A stretch of 64,000 bases of DNA from JAPPHA01 sp964291635 (GTDB taxonomy: Bacteria > Pseudomonadota > Alphaproteobacteria > Rhodobacterales > Rhodobacteraceae), in assembly GCA_964291635.2 (NCBI GenBank), contig OZ219900.1:1-64000 (forward strand), written 5' to 3'. The notes under the pieces are model-generated. The model did not search any database and had not been told where the DNA came from. It saw only the letters and a list, made by a program, of their open reading frames with translations. The position numbers and the translations under genes were made by a program. Shown here one piece after another: positions 8,083-18,423 of the stretch (positions within the stretch are counted from its first letter, which is position 1; every line of letters begins with the position of its first letter).

Positions 8083-11000
8083 TCACGTCTTGTCGAACCA
8101 GAAGCTCCGACGCTGGAAAGGATACCCCGGCACCGAGATACGTCGCCGTGCCTCACCTGTGAAGAGGCCCGTGAAGTCGAGCACGTGCCCTGCCTCATAC
8201 ACTTGAGCCACCGATCGAACATGGCCGCCTTCTCCACCGGGACCGATCTCCACCAAAGTCATTTCGTCCAGACCCGCGAGCATCGCCGGCGTTCCGGACA
8301 ATTCCGCACGACGGAATACGCTGGCGCTCCAGGTTGATCTGTCCGGAGTCGCCCCCGACTGGATCATTCGGCCGGTCGTGCCGTCCAGCAACGGCATCCG
8401 GGCAGGTGCGAACGAAAGGTCCTCAAGGAACGAGTCGACGTCTCCGGGGTCCAAATCACCGCAATCCGCCCCCGTCATCTCTCCCCGCCTCGCCGCGAGA
8501 AGCATACCGGCTTCAAGATCGAACACCCCCGCCGCCTGTGCCGCCGCGATTTCGCCGACCCCGCTGGCACACACCGCGCCGGGCGAGATTCCGAGGCTCG
8601 ACCACAGCACCGTCACTGCACATTGGAGCGCATAGGCTGCGGCCTGTACCGGCAAGGGATCGTCCGCAACTTCCGCCTGCCCTGAAATCGCGTCGAGCAG
8701 CGATATGCCGCGTTTTTCGCGGAGCGCAGCGTCACAGCGATCAATGACTGCCCTCGCCGCCGGCTCGCTTTCGTACAACTCCTGTCCGCGACTTGCCCAA
8801 TCACCAGCCTCTCCTGCAAAGACGAAAGCCGGTTTTCCCCGCCCTTGCGGCTTCACGATGCCACCATTGTCGGTGATGCGGGCCAATCCTTCTCTCAGCG
8901 TCGGGGCATCCTCGAACACGACACCCGCCCGATGCTCCAGGTGACTGCGCCCGATTGCCGCCGTCCACGCCATGTCTGCAAGGTGCGAAGTGCCCGCGTC
9001 GTCGTCGGACGAAACGTCTTCCAAGTGTTCGTCGAGCCACCCGAGATACAGATCCGCCAATTCCTTGAGTGCGCTTGAAGATTTTCCCGACAGGGGCAGT
9101 AGTCGCACGCGGCGCGGCTTGTGCCCGTCATCCGCCAGCTTCATGTCCTTGAGGAACTCCGGCAGGCGAATCGGTACGCGCTTCGTCGGCCCGACCGGAG
9201 ATCGATGCGCGCCGTTCCCTGTAGAGTCGTCGCCTATTGCCGAATGCCCCTCGACGATCAGGTGTGCGTTTGTTCCCGAAATACCGAATGCGCTGATTCC
9301 GGCCGTCGGCTGTCGGCCTGTCGCGGGTGGCCAGGCCGTTTCCTCTGCCGTGACCCGCACGGGAAGCTCAGCCCACTCGACATGCGGGTTGGGATTGTTG
9401 AAATGAAGATGCTTCGGGATCACGCCGTGCCTCATGGAAAGAAGCACCTTGATGAGGCCCGCGACACCTGCGGCAGACTCGAGATGACCGATGTTCGTCT
9501 TGACGGTGCCGAGCAGGAGCGGACGTTCGGCTTCACGTTCGCGTCCGTAAACCGTGGCGACCGCACGCACTTCGATCGGATCGCCCAACTCCGACCCTGT
9601 GCCATGCACCTCGATGTAATCGAGGTCCCGCGGAGCGATGCCGGCCTGAGCCAAAGCCTCCTCGTATAGCCGTTCCTGAGCGATTCCGTTCGGGACCGTA
9701 AGCGCCGCGGCTGCGCCATTCTGGTTGACTGCCGAACCTTGAACGATACCCCAGATACGGTCGCCGTCCTGTTCCGCATCGCTGAGCCGCTTCATGACCA
9801 CCACGCCACAGCCTTCGCCACGTACGAACCCGTCCGCGTCGGCGTCGAAGGTCCTGCAAAAACCGGTTCGCGACAACATTCTGTACTCGCGCATGAACCG
9901 CATGACCGCAGGGGAAAGAACGATATGCACGCCTCCGGCGAGCGCCAGATCGACTTCGCGCTGCCTGAGACTCGCAGACGCCTGATGTATGGCCACGAGA
10001 GATGCCGCGCAGGTCATGTCGAGCGGTACCGCGGGTCCCATGAGCCCGAACGAAAACGCAACCCGTCCGATGGCCACGCTGGCGGCAGTGCCGAGATAAC
10101 TGTCATCCCGGCCCGCGGCCGCAATCAGGTCCCGGTACTCGCTGCTGCCCAGGCCGGCGAACACCCCCGTGCGGCTGCCCTTGAGAGGTCCGGGATCGAT
10201 TCCGGCGTCCTCAAGCGCATGCCAGCTCGTCTCGAGCAACATCCTCTGGCGCGGGTCCATCATTCGCGCCTCGATCGGCTGGATGCCGAAGAATTTCGCG
10301 TCAAACCGGTCAAGGCCCTGAAGGAACCCGCCGCGGCGAATCGTGGCTTCCTCGGCGACCGGATCTCCGACGACGCCGCTCCAGGGGCCGTCATCGCGAC
10401 GCCCGTCGGTCACGGCGTCAGCGCCTGCCTTGAGCTGACGCCAGTAACTGGACAGGTCCGGAGCGCCGGGGAAGCGGCACGCCATGCCGACGATCGCGAT
10501 CCGTTCCTGATCACTCTGCGCTCCGCCTGGCCGTTCCGGCGCCAGTTCGGCTGGCGGAAATGACTGTGCTTGCGGCACCGGCCACGGGCCGGGCGCCGGT
10601 TGCTCCTGCGGGGTCGCTTCGGGGTCGACTTCGCCGAGCTCCCCGTCAAGATGGCGTGCGAGTGTCTGGATCTCGGGGTAATCGAACACCACAGTGTTCG
10701 AAACCTTGCACGTGCCTGCAAACGCGCGATTAAGTCGGTTGCGCAGTTCCACGGCCATCAGGGAATCCATCCCGAGATCGAAGAATCCGACGTTGGGTGC
10801 GGGCGCCGACGGCAGCCGAAGCACCGCCTGCAATTCCTGTTGCAGGAATGTCACCAGCAAGTCTTCACGCTCACGCGCGTCGGCGGTGGCCAGCCGAACG
10901 AGCAGATCTTCGGTGGAAACCCCGGCATCGATGCTGTCCTCGGCGACCGGTGAGAGGAGATCCTCGAGAAAGGCGGGGCGGTCTTCGACAGCTTCTTCGA

Positions 11001-14000
11001 AAACCGACCAGTCCATGGCCATCACGACGGACGTCGTGACGTCCTGACGCACGAGTCGGTCAAGCGCCCTTATACCTTGCTGTGGTGTAAACCAGCGTCC
11101 GCCGAGGGCCGACCTTTGTCGCTCGATCCGGTCCTTCTGCTCCGCCGCTTCGCCGATTTCGGACCACGCCCCCCAGGCGATGGCCTGTCCGGGAAGTCCC
11201 AGCGACCGACGGTGGCCAGCGAGTTGATCCAGAAAGGCGTTCGCCGAAGCATGGTTGGCCTGACCCGGATTGCCCATGACACCGACGCGGCTGGAAAACA
11301 GGATGAAGAGATCGAGATCGCGGTCTGCCGTCACGCGGTGCAGGTGCCAAGCTCCGAGGATCTTCGGCCGGAGCACCGTTTCGAATTTTTCCCAGTTCTG
11401 GTTGGTGAGCGCACCGTCCGACAGCACGCCGACGCTATGGATGACGCCCGCAAGCGGTGGCAGCTCTTTATCCATCCGGGCCAGCATTTCGTCGACCGCT
11501 GCCACGTTCGACACGTCCGCGAGTTCGACACGTATGGTCGCGCCCGCATCTTCGAGCGCGCGAATGGCCTCCTGCGCGGCCTCGTCCGGAGGCCGCCGGC
11601 CGTTCAGCACGATCGTGCCGGCCCCCAGGTCTGCAAGCCATTCGGCCACGGCCAGACCGATGCCACCCAATCCGCCGGTCACAAGATAGGTACGATCCTC
11701 CCGCAACCGGCCCGACACCAGCGGCTGCGTAGCGACGACGATCTTACCGAGGTGCCGTGCCGAGCGCATGAACCTCAAGGCTGCCCCCGCTTCGGCCAGC
11801 GGCCAGCGGCTGTGGACGAGCGGCTTGAGTTCACCCGCCGCGAGCCGCGCCACGACGTCCCTGAGGACACGCCCCACCCATGCGGGATCGGTCTTCTTCA
11901 GGACATCGAGTTCGAGAATGGCATAGGTGACATCCGGTCGTACCGCCGCCATTTCCTCTTCGCTGAGAATGTCGCGCCTCGCCAGTTCCACGAACCGGCC
12001 GTCCTGCGCCAGACAGGACAAACTCGCGTCGATGAAACCCTCACTCGTCAGGCTATTCAGAACCACGGTCACGCCCGCGCCGTTCGTGGCATCGAGAATC
12101 TCCTCGCCGAAACCCGTCTGGCGGCTGTCGAAGACGTGCTTGACGCCAAGCGACCGCAGATAAGCCTGCTTCGGCGCACTTGCCGTCGCAAAGACTTCCG
12201 CTCCGGCGGCCTGCGCCAACCGGATCGCCGCAAGGCCGACACCGCCGGCGCCTGCGTGAATCAACACGCGGTCACCAGCCTCGAGCCCGGAGAGTTCGTA
12301 TGAGAGCGCAGCCGATACGTAAGCGCTCGGCACAGTGGCGAGGTCCGTTCCCGGAATGCCCGGTGGCGCGGGCGCCACCAGTTCCTCGTGCGTGACCATT
12401 TCCGCGGCGAACGCCCCAAACCCCAGGCCAACGACGCGATCGCCCACTGAGACATTGGTCACTTCCGAACCCACGCCGACGACGTGGCCGCACATCTCCC
12501 GCCCCAGATTCCCTTCTTCGATGAAACCGAGCGAGCGGAATACGTCCCAGAAGTTCAATCCGGCGGCCTCGACCGCGACCCGCACTTCCCGTCCTTCGAG
12601 GGGCAGCCCAGGCAGTAGCTTGACGCAGGGCCTTTCGAACACGCCCGTCGGATCCGGAGTCAGCACCCAGGTCTTTTCCGTCGGCAGGTCCAGTCGTTCC
12701 GGACCGTCGCCCGTCCGAACCAGTCGGGCAGCCTGACGGCTCCCCTGGCGCCAGGCGATGTGGTTTTCCGAATCCGGGTACATCAGTTCATCGACAAGAT
12801 CGGTCGCGTGCGCCGGGACCGTCGGATCCAGATCGATCATTCGTGGCATGAGATGCGCCGCTTCACGCGCCACGGCCTTGCCGAACCCCCACAACGCCGC
12901 TCCGGCAAGTGCCCCTTGGGTCTCGCGCTCCAATACCTGGGCGCCCCGGGTAATGAACCACACGCCCTTTTCCGGGATTCGGTCGGAATCGGCCACGCCC
13001 TGGACGAGCGCCAGGGCACTCGCTCCCGCATGCTGAATATCCTGTTCGATATCGCGCGCGGTTGCCTCTCTACCGTGGCCGTCGAGCGCCGCGAGGTGCA
13101 CGATCCCGTAGAAGGGCGCAGCGCCGGGCAGGTCGTCAAGCAGCGCCTGCCACGATTCGCGCCGCCGGACATCGGTACTTGCGGCAATCACGCTGTCGGC
13201 ACCAGATTCCTTCCTGTCTCCCGAGCTGTCACTCACGACCAGGACGGTCTGGTTCCGCGCCGCCAGAGCGTTCGCAAGCCCTTCCGCCGTGCAGCCGCTG
13301 TCTGCAACGAGAACCCACGTTCCCGGTGCTTCGGACACCTCGTCCGGGCCCTTTGCCACGATCACTCCGCGATCCGGCATCTCGTCGGGTTGCGATGCAT
13401 CGAGGCCCAGGATTTCTGCAGCGTCGAACCCTGCATCGTCGAGTGCACGGCACCAGACGTCGGGACTCGCCAGGGCATGATGCGGCCGGTAATCGTCCGC
13501 AAATCGCCACCAGCCGTCGAGCTGTCCGAACGTCAGGTCCATCCAGCCCTGACCGCGAAGGTTCTCGAGCGCTACCATCTGTCCCGACGGTGCGAGCAGG
13601 GTCAGGCAATGAGCGAGAGTCTCGTCGAGATAGCGCGTGGCATGGAGCACGTTCGACGCGATGATCAGGTCATAGGCATGAGCGTCGAAGCCTTGCGCTA
13701 CCGGATCCTTCTCTATGTTGAGAGGGCGGTATTCGATGCAGCCTCCGCCATCCCCGAAGCGCGCCTCGGCCTCTGAAAAGAACCCCGCCGAAATGTCCGT
13801 GTACATGTAATCGAAATTGCCTTCGGGAAGCTCCGGCAGAACGGAAGCGGTTGCCGAGCCTGTGCCCGCCCCGACTTCGATCACCCTGAGACGCCGCCCG
13901 GCTGGCAGCCTTGCCACGAGCGCCCGGACAGCATCCCCGAGCAGCCGGTTGGCAGCAAGCGCGATCGGCGCATTCAGGTACAAATCGCCCGGGGTCGGGT

Positions 14001-17000
14001 AGCCGCTGCTGAACAGCAGCGTGAGCGGATCCATCCCGCCCCGAAGCACCTCGGGCAACGCGGCCCCACAGCGCCGGAACAACCCGATCTCCGTTGCACC
14101 GTGCGGATGAAGTTCGGCCAATTCGTCGGCGAACAGTTCCGGATCAGGCTGAATCTCGTCAGGCAGGGGATCGCCATGCCCGACCTTCACGAGGAAACGG
14201 CCGCCGTCCTCCTGCAGCACGCCCGACCGGGCCAGCATCTCCAGCAACCGGCGGAAGACACGCTTGTGCTCGTCGATGACGCCGAGTTGTTGCCGAAGGT
14301 CTTCGGACTCCACGACCTCACCCGAGCCACGCCTCCAACCGAGCTTCTCGAGCGTCCAGAGTGCGCGGGTACGCGACCATCGCTCAAGATCCGACAAAAG
14401 CGCGGATCGATGGGCACGCGCGACACCCCTTTCCTCGAGGTAATCCGCGAGCGGCATGAAGCTGCGCGCAACAGTCGCAGGTTCCGGCAGAAAATCAGCG
14501 GAGGTGATTGCCGGCACGAGGGGGCGCTCGCGCCAGACGACCTCGTACAATAAGTCGTTCACGCCTTCGATCGCCGAGAAGAGCGCGGCCCGTGTCGCGC
14601 GCTTGATCGTGTAACCGTCCAGTCCGCCGAGCAGGGCGCCGTCGGGATCGTAAATGCGCAATTCTCCGCTCAGGACCTCCGCAGGCCCGCCCTCTTCCGC
14701 ATTCGGTTCCCCGAAAGCCTCGCTCATGCGTACGTGGCAAAACACCCGATCGGGAAGGCGGTCGGACGTCAGCCAAAGACGTTCCCAGCCGAAAGGCAGG
14801 TACGTGGTTTCGTCTTCGGCCGAGTCCTGAATCCGTGCTGCAGCCACGACCTGGAAACACCCGTCCAGCACAAGCGGATGAATTTCCGCATGGGTTCGGC
14901 CGGTCCCTTCCCGCAAGGACACTTCGCCGAGAGCCTCGCCCTGCCGCGCCCACAGGTTGCCAAGCGTGCGGAAGCTCGCGCCGAGATCGATACCGGTCGT
15001 CCCCCTGGCCTGGTACAGGGTCGATGCATCCAAGGAAGACAGTTCGGACTTCAGGCGCTCAAGATCCGCACGCTGCACGGCGCCTGGCATGTCTGCGCCG
15101 GTCGTTATCCTGCACTCGGCGTGCAACATCCAATCCACCTCGTCCGATCCCTTGCTGAGTATCTGCAAAGAGCCCGGTTCCGTTTCGCCGGGACCGCCGA
15201 GAACAAGCTGGATTTTTCGACCTGCCGCTTGGGTTTCGTCGCCATGGACCTCCGCGGCGAACACCATTGGGTTATGCAACTGCATGTCTTCGACGACGAC
15301 CGGCCCGCTGGTGCCGGACAGCGACACCGATGCCGCCATCGTGCCGTAAAGCGCACCCGGAGCGATGACCCGTTCGAACACGCGATGGTCGTCGAGCCAC
15401 TCCGGATCCGTAGGGAACAATTCTGTTTCATACGTAACTTCGCCACTCGCAGATTCCCTTCGCAGGCCCAGCAGGGGGTGTCCCTCGAGGGTTCGCCTTT
15501 GCTTCGGCGCGCGCAACCAATAGCGTTCGCGCTGGAACGGATATCCGGGCACGGATATGCGGCGACGGGTTTCTCCGGCAAAAAGGCCCTCGAAGCGGAT
15601 CGGCAGTCCAGACTGATACGCAGCCGCGACTGCTTCGGAAAAACCGCCCGTACCTGCTGGTGAGGCGGCCGGCGCGGGCTGGATGCTCGACAGCACGACA
15701 GGGGCGGGCACCGAATTCGGCCAGGTAGAGGACGCCATGGGGGCCAACACGGAGCGCGGGCCGATCTCAAGGATCACGTCCACACCGAAATCAGCGAGCG
15801 ACCTGGCGCCACTGGCGAAGGCGACGGGTTCCCGCGCATGCCGACGCCAATAGCCTCCATCCAGCAGTTGGCCATCGCTCACCGCCTGGCCCGTCAGGTT
15901 GCTGACGAAGGTCAGTTCAGGCGGTTGGACCGAGACGCGATCGAGGGAGGCCTGGAGCGCCTCGAGGGCCGGTTCCACGAGCGCGCTGTGGAACGCCCGG
16001 GTCGTGTTCAGCCTGCGTACCCGGACACCTTGCAATTCGAGCCGCGCCGAGAGCGTTTCGACATCCGCGGCGGGACCGCTGACCACCTGGTGCAGCCCGT
16101 TGTCCGCCGCGATGTTGACACCAACACCTGCAGATTCCGCGTTTACGGCCGTGATTGCAGTCACCACCTGTTCCGGAGGTGCGAACACGGCGGCCATGGC
16201 ACCAGTTTCTGTTTCCGACAGCAGCGTGCCGCGCGTACAGGCGAACCGCATGCCGTCTTCGAGGCTGAACACGCCCGCTGCCTGTGCCGCCGCGATTTCT
16301 CCGACACTGTGCCCGAGAACAACATCAGGTTGTATTCCGACACTCGCCCATTGTGCGGTCAGCGCGCATTCGAGCGTGTAGAGGGCCGGTTGTTCCCAGG
16401 CCGTGTTGCCCAGTTGCTCGCCGCTGCTGCACCCGAACATCACATCCAGCAGGGATGTGCCGCGCATTTCGAGAAAGACATCTTCGCAGCGGTCGAAGAC
16501 CGTCCTTGCCACGGGTTCGTGGTCGTACAGGTCGCGACCCATACCAGCCCACTGGCTTCCCTGGCCAGTATAGGCAAACGCGACGGTGGCCGCTGCGCGG
16601 GACGTCGCATCGAGGTCCGTCTTGGCCAGTGTTCCAAGCCGCTCCCGCAGCTGGCCGACACTGTCGAAGATGAGGCCTGCACGGCAATCGAAATGACACC
16701 GCCCAACACTCGCCGTCCACGCCATGTCCGCGAGCAGCGGCGCCGGCAGCCCGCCTTCGGCCGGAAACTCACCAGCCTGTTCGTCGAGCCATGACAGGTA
16801 CCGCTTGGCGTATTCGCGCAACGCAGGAACCGATTTACCGGACAGCGGGAGCAGCCGAACTCTGCGCTCCTGGCACGTTTGTTCATGCCGCGCCGTATCG
16901 AGGGAAACCGTTGGCGGCGGCACGACCACTTCCTGACCCGATCCCATGACCCAGGGCCCATCATAAGGAGCAGTATCCGATGCCGGGTATTCCTCGACCA

Positions 17001-18360
17001 CGATGTGAACGTTGGTCCCGGAAATACCGAACGAGTTCACGCCTGCCAGGCGCGGTCGCCCGTCCCGGGCCGGCAAATCCATCATGGACGAGGTCACCTG
17101 CAGCGGCAGCTCATCCCAGTCCATGCTCGGGTTGGGATCCCTGAAGTGCAGATGCTTCGGGATCACGCCGCGCTGCATCACCAGCACGGCCTTGATCAGG
17201 CCGGCGATACCGGCGGCCGATTCCAGATGTCCGAGGTTCGTTTTGACGGAACCGACAAGGAGTGGCTGGCCGGCCCCGCGGCCCTTGCCATAAACACTGG
17301 CGACGGCATTGATTTCGATCGGGTCACCGACTGCCGTTCCGGTGCCGTGCGCCTCCAGGTAATCGACGTCTGATGCCGAAACACCGGCCTGAGACAACGC
17401 CGTCTCGATCACCTGTTCCAGCGCGGGTTCGTGCGGTACGGTCAATCCGATGCTGGCACCGCCATGGTTGACCGCAGAGCCCCGGATCACTCCCCATATC
17501 CGGTCGCCGTCGGCTTCCGCGTCGCACAGGCGCTTCAGGACCACGGCACCGCAGCCTTCGCCACGCACATAGCCGTTCGCAGAGGCGTCGAACGCCTTGC
17601 ACTGTCCGTCGGGGGACAACATCATCGAATCGGCACGCAGTTCGAAGATGCGACTGTTCAGAATAGCCTGGACACCGCCGGCAATGGCCAAGTCCGCCTT
17701 GCCTTGCTGGAGGTCCGAGACTGCGTCGTGTACCGACACCAGGGATGACGCGCAGGCGGCATCTACGGCCTTAGCTGGACCCATGAATCCCAGCACGAAT
17801 GAAACCCGCCCGCTGGTGCCGTTCAGGTTGGTTCCGCTCAGAGCGTACAGGGACGCCGCGGCCTCTCCCGGCCTCTCCGAATTCGCGACGAGCATCCGGT
17901 ACTCGTCGTTGCTGATGCCCGTGTATACGCCGGTCAGACTTTCCCTGAGCCGATCAGGGTCCATCCCTGCATCCTCGAGCGCCTGCCAGCTCGTCTCCAG
18001 CATCATCCGTTGCTGGGGATCGAGCAGTTCGGCCTCGACCGGCGAGATTCGAAAGAACCCCGCGTCGAACTGATCGATATCATCGACGTAGGCGCAGTAG
18101 CGGCAAGCACCTTGCAGGTTCCGGGGGTCGTTGAACAATTCGTCAAGACGGTCAGGGCCCGAGCCCGGTACGCCGTCCGTCACCGCGTTGCCGCCGGTTT
18201 CGAGCAGGCGCCAGAACGAACGAATGTCGGGCGCGCCGGGGAAACGGCATGCCATGCCCACGATCGCAACGGGCTCTGCGCGCAGGAGCGTCTCGTCGAC
18301 CTTGTGGTCCCTGGTCGCCTGGTACTGTTCGGGTCCGTCGCGCTGCATCTCACTTTCCAT
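8083..18360 (-). CDS. Type I polyketide synthase, KS-AT-DH-cMT-ER-KR-ACP-KS-AT(degenerate)
   Basis: 3,425 aa from the ATG at 18360, which has a GGGGAA ribosome site; the open frame reaches a TTG at 18423. Domains with approximate residues: KS1 30-455 (Cys203 in DAACASSL, then EAHGTGT and KTNLGHLESAAG). AT1 590-880 (Ser685 in GHSVGE, and AFHS typical of malonyl-specific ATs). DH 955-1230 (His992 in HRVFERVIAP, Asp1166 in LDGCFQ). C-methyltransferase 1370-1610 (VGAGTGSAT near 1495). A KR structural half 1640-1880. ER 1890-2200 (HAGAGGVG near 2034). KR 2220-2400 (TGGLGGIG near 2226; His2370 where the catalytic Tyr is expected). ACP 2500-2575 (Ser2533 in LGMDSL). KS2 2615-3040 (Cys2784 in MTCAASL). 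AT2 3180-3400, shortened and with Gly3267 in place of the nucleophilic Ser. There is no second ACP and no thioesterase. The order up to ACP is that of fungal highly reducing PKSs; the product is unknown. Confidence 0.93.
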   Translation of the reverse strand: MESEMQRDGPEQYQATRDHKVDETLLRAEPVAIVGMACRFPGAPDIRSFWRLLETGGNAVTDGVPGSGPDRLDELFNDPRNLQGACRYCAYVDDIDQFDAGFFRISPVEAELLDPQQRMMLETSWQALEDAGMDPDRLRESLTGVYTGISNDEYRMLVANSERPGEAAASLYALSGTNLNGTSGRVSFVLGFMGPAKAVDAACASSLVSVHDAVSDLQQGKADLAIAGGVQAILNSRIFELRADSMMLSPDGQCKAFDASANGYVRGEGCGAVVLKRLCDAEADGDRIWGVIRGSAVNHGGASIGLTVPHEPALEQVIETALSQAGVSASDVDYLEAHGTGTAVGDPIEINAVASVYGKGRGAGQPLLVGSVKTNLGHLESAAGIAGLIKAVLVMQRGVIPKHLHFRDPNPSMDWDELPLQVTSSMMDLPARDGRPRLAGVNSFGISGTNVHIVVEEYPASDTAPYDGPWVMGSGQEVVVPPPTVSLDTARHEQTCQERRVRLLPLSGKSVPALREYAKRYLSWLDEQAGEFPAEGGLPAPLLADMAWTASVGRCHFDCRAGLIFDSVGQLRERLGTLAKTDLDATSRAAATVAFAYTGQGSQWAGMGRDLYDHEPVARTVFDRCEDVFLEMRGTSLLDVMFGCSSGEQLGNTAWEQPALYTLECALTAQWASVGIQPDVVLGHSVGEIAAAQAAGVFSLEDGMRFACTRGTLLSETETGAMAAVFAPPEQVVTAITAVNAESAGVGVNIAADNGLHQVVSGPAADVETLSARLELQGVRVRRLNTTRAFHSALVEPALEALQASLDRVSVQPPELTFVSNLTGQAVSDGQLLDGGYWRRHAREPVAFASGARSLADFGVDVILEIGPRSVLAPMASSTWPNSVPAPVVLSSIQPAPAASPAGTGGFSEAVAAAYQSGLPIRFEGLFAGETRRRISVPGYPFQRERYWLRAPKQRRTLEGHPLLGLRRESASGEVTYETELFPTDPEWLDDHRVFERVIAPGALYGTMAASVSLSGTSGPVVVEDMQLHNPMVFAAEVHGDETQAAGRKIQLVLGGPGETEPGSLQILSKGSDEVDWMLHAECRITTGADMPGAVQRADLERLKSELSSLDASTLYQARGTTGIDLGASFRTLGNLWARQGEALGEVSLREGTGRTHAEIHPLVLDGCFQVVAAARIQDSAEDETTYLPFGWERLWLTSDRLPDRVFCHVRMSEAFGEPNAEEGGPAEVLSGELRIYDPDGALLGGLDGYTIKRATRAALFSAIEGVNDLLYEVVWRERPLVPAITSADFLPEPATVARSFMPLADYLEERGVARAHRSALLSDLERWSRTRALWTLEKLGWRRGSGEVVESEDLRQQLGVIDEHKRVFRRLLEMLARSGVLQEDGGRFLVKVGHGDPLPDEIQPDPELFADELAELHPHGATEIGLFRRCGAALPEVLRGGMDPLTLLFSSGYPTPGDLYLNAPIALAANRLLGDAVRALVARLPAGRRLRVIEVGAGTGSATASVLPELPEGNFDYMYTDISAGFFSEAEARFGDGGGCIEYRPLNIEKDPVAQGFDAHAYDLIIASNVLHATRYLDETLAHCLTLLAPSGQMVALENLRGQGWMDLTFGQLDGWWRFADDYRPHHALASPDVWCRALDDAGFDAAEILGLDASQPDEMPDRGVIVAKGPDEVSEAPGTWVLVADSGCTAEGLANALAARNQTVLVVSDSSGDRKESGADSVIAASTDVRRRESWQALLDDLPGAAPFYGIVHLAALDGHGREATARDIEQDIQHAGASALALVQGVADSDRIPEKGVWFITRGAQVLERETQGALAGAALWGFGKAVAREAAHLMPRMIDLDPTVPAHATDLVDELMYPDSENHIAWRQGSRQAARLVRTGDGPERLDLPTEKTWVLTPDPTGVFERPCVKLLPGLPLEGREVRVAVEAAGLNFWDVFRSLGFIEEGNLGREMCGHVVGVGSEVTNVSVGDRVVGLGFGAFAAEMVTHEELVAPAPPGIPGTDLATVPSAYVSAALSYELSGLEAGDRVLIHAGAGGVGLAAIRLAQAAGAEVFATASAPKQAYLRSLGVKHVFDSRQTGFGEEILDATNGAGVTVVLNSLTSEGFIDASLSCLAQDGRFVELARRDILSEEEMAAVRPDVTYAILELDVLKKTDPAWVGRVLRDVVARLAAGELKPLVHSRWPLAEAGAALRFMRSARHLGKIVVATQPLVSGRLREDRTYLVTGGLGGIGLAVAEWLADLGAGTIVLNGRRPPDEAAQEAIRALEDAGATIRVELADVSNVAAVDEMLARMDKELPPLAGVIHSVGVLSDGALTNQNWEKFETVLRPKILGAWHLHRVTADRDLDLFILFSSRVGVMGNPGQANHASANAFLDQLAGHRRSLGLPGQAIAWGAWSEIGEAAEQKDRIERQRSALGGRWFTPQQGIRALDRLVRQDVTTSVVMAMDWSVFEEAVEDRPAFLEDLLSPVAEDSIDAGVSTEDLLVRLATADAREREDLLVTFLQQELQAVLRLPSAPAPNVGFFDLGMDSLMAVELRNRLNRAFAGTCKVSNTVVFDYPEIQTLARHLDGELGEVDPEATPQEQPAPGPWPVPQAQSFPPAELAPERPGGAQSDQERIAIVGMACRFPGAPDLSSYWRQLKAGADAVTDGRRDDGPWSGVVGDPVAEEATIRRGGFLQGLDRFDAKFFGIQPIEARMMDPRQRMLLETSWHALEDAGIDPGPLKGSRTGVFAGLGSSEYRDLIAAAGRDDSYLGTAASVAIGRVAFSFGLMGPAVPLDMTCAASLVAIHQASASLRQREVDLALAGGVHIVLSPAVMRFMREYRMLSRTGFCRTFDADADGFVRGEGCGVVVMKRLSDAEQDGDRIWGIVQGSAVNQNGAAAALTVPNGIAQERLYEEALAQAGIAPRDLDYIEVHGTGSELGDPIEVRAVATVYGREREAERPLLLGTVKTNIGHLESAAGVAGLIKVLLSMRHGVIPKHLHFNNPNPHVEWAELPVRVTAEETAWPPATGRQPTAGISAFGISGTNAHLIVEGHSAIGDDSTGNGAHRSPVGPTKRVPIRLPEFLKDMKLADDGHKPRRVRLLPLSGKSSSALKELADLYLGWLDEHLEDVSSDDDAGTSHLADMAWTAAIGRSHLEHRAGVVFEDAPTLREGLARITDNGGIVKPQGRGKPAFVFAGEAGDWASRGQELYESEPAARAVIDRCDAALREKRGISLLDAISGQAEVADDPLPVQAAAYALQCAVTVLWSSLGISPGAVCASGVGEIAAAQAAGVFDLEAGMLLAARRGEMTGADCGDLDPGDVDSFLEDLSFAPARMPLLDGTTGRMIQSGATPDRSTWSASVFRRAELSGTPAMLAGLDEMTLVEIGPGGEGGHVRSVAQVYEAGHVLDFTGLFTGEARRRISVPGYPFQRRSFWFDKT

Positions 18361-18423
18361 CAAATTCCCCGTCTTAGCGCATGCCCCGGACTTGTCCAAC
18401 CAGAGACAAACGAATCCCGGCAA

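Noticed and set aside
11077..12303. A 408-codon plus-strand frame within the PKS
   Set aside because: It is antisense to the KR and ER domains, whose motifs are all on the minus strand.
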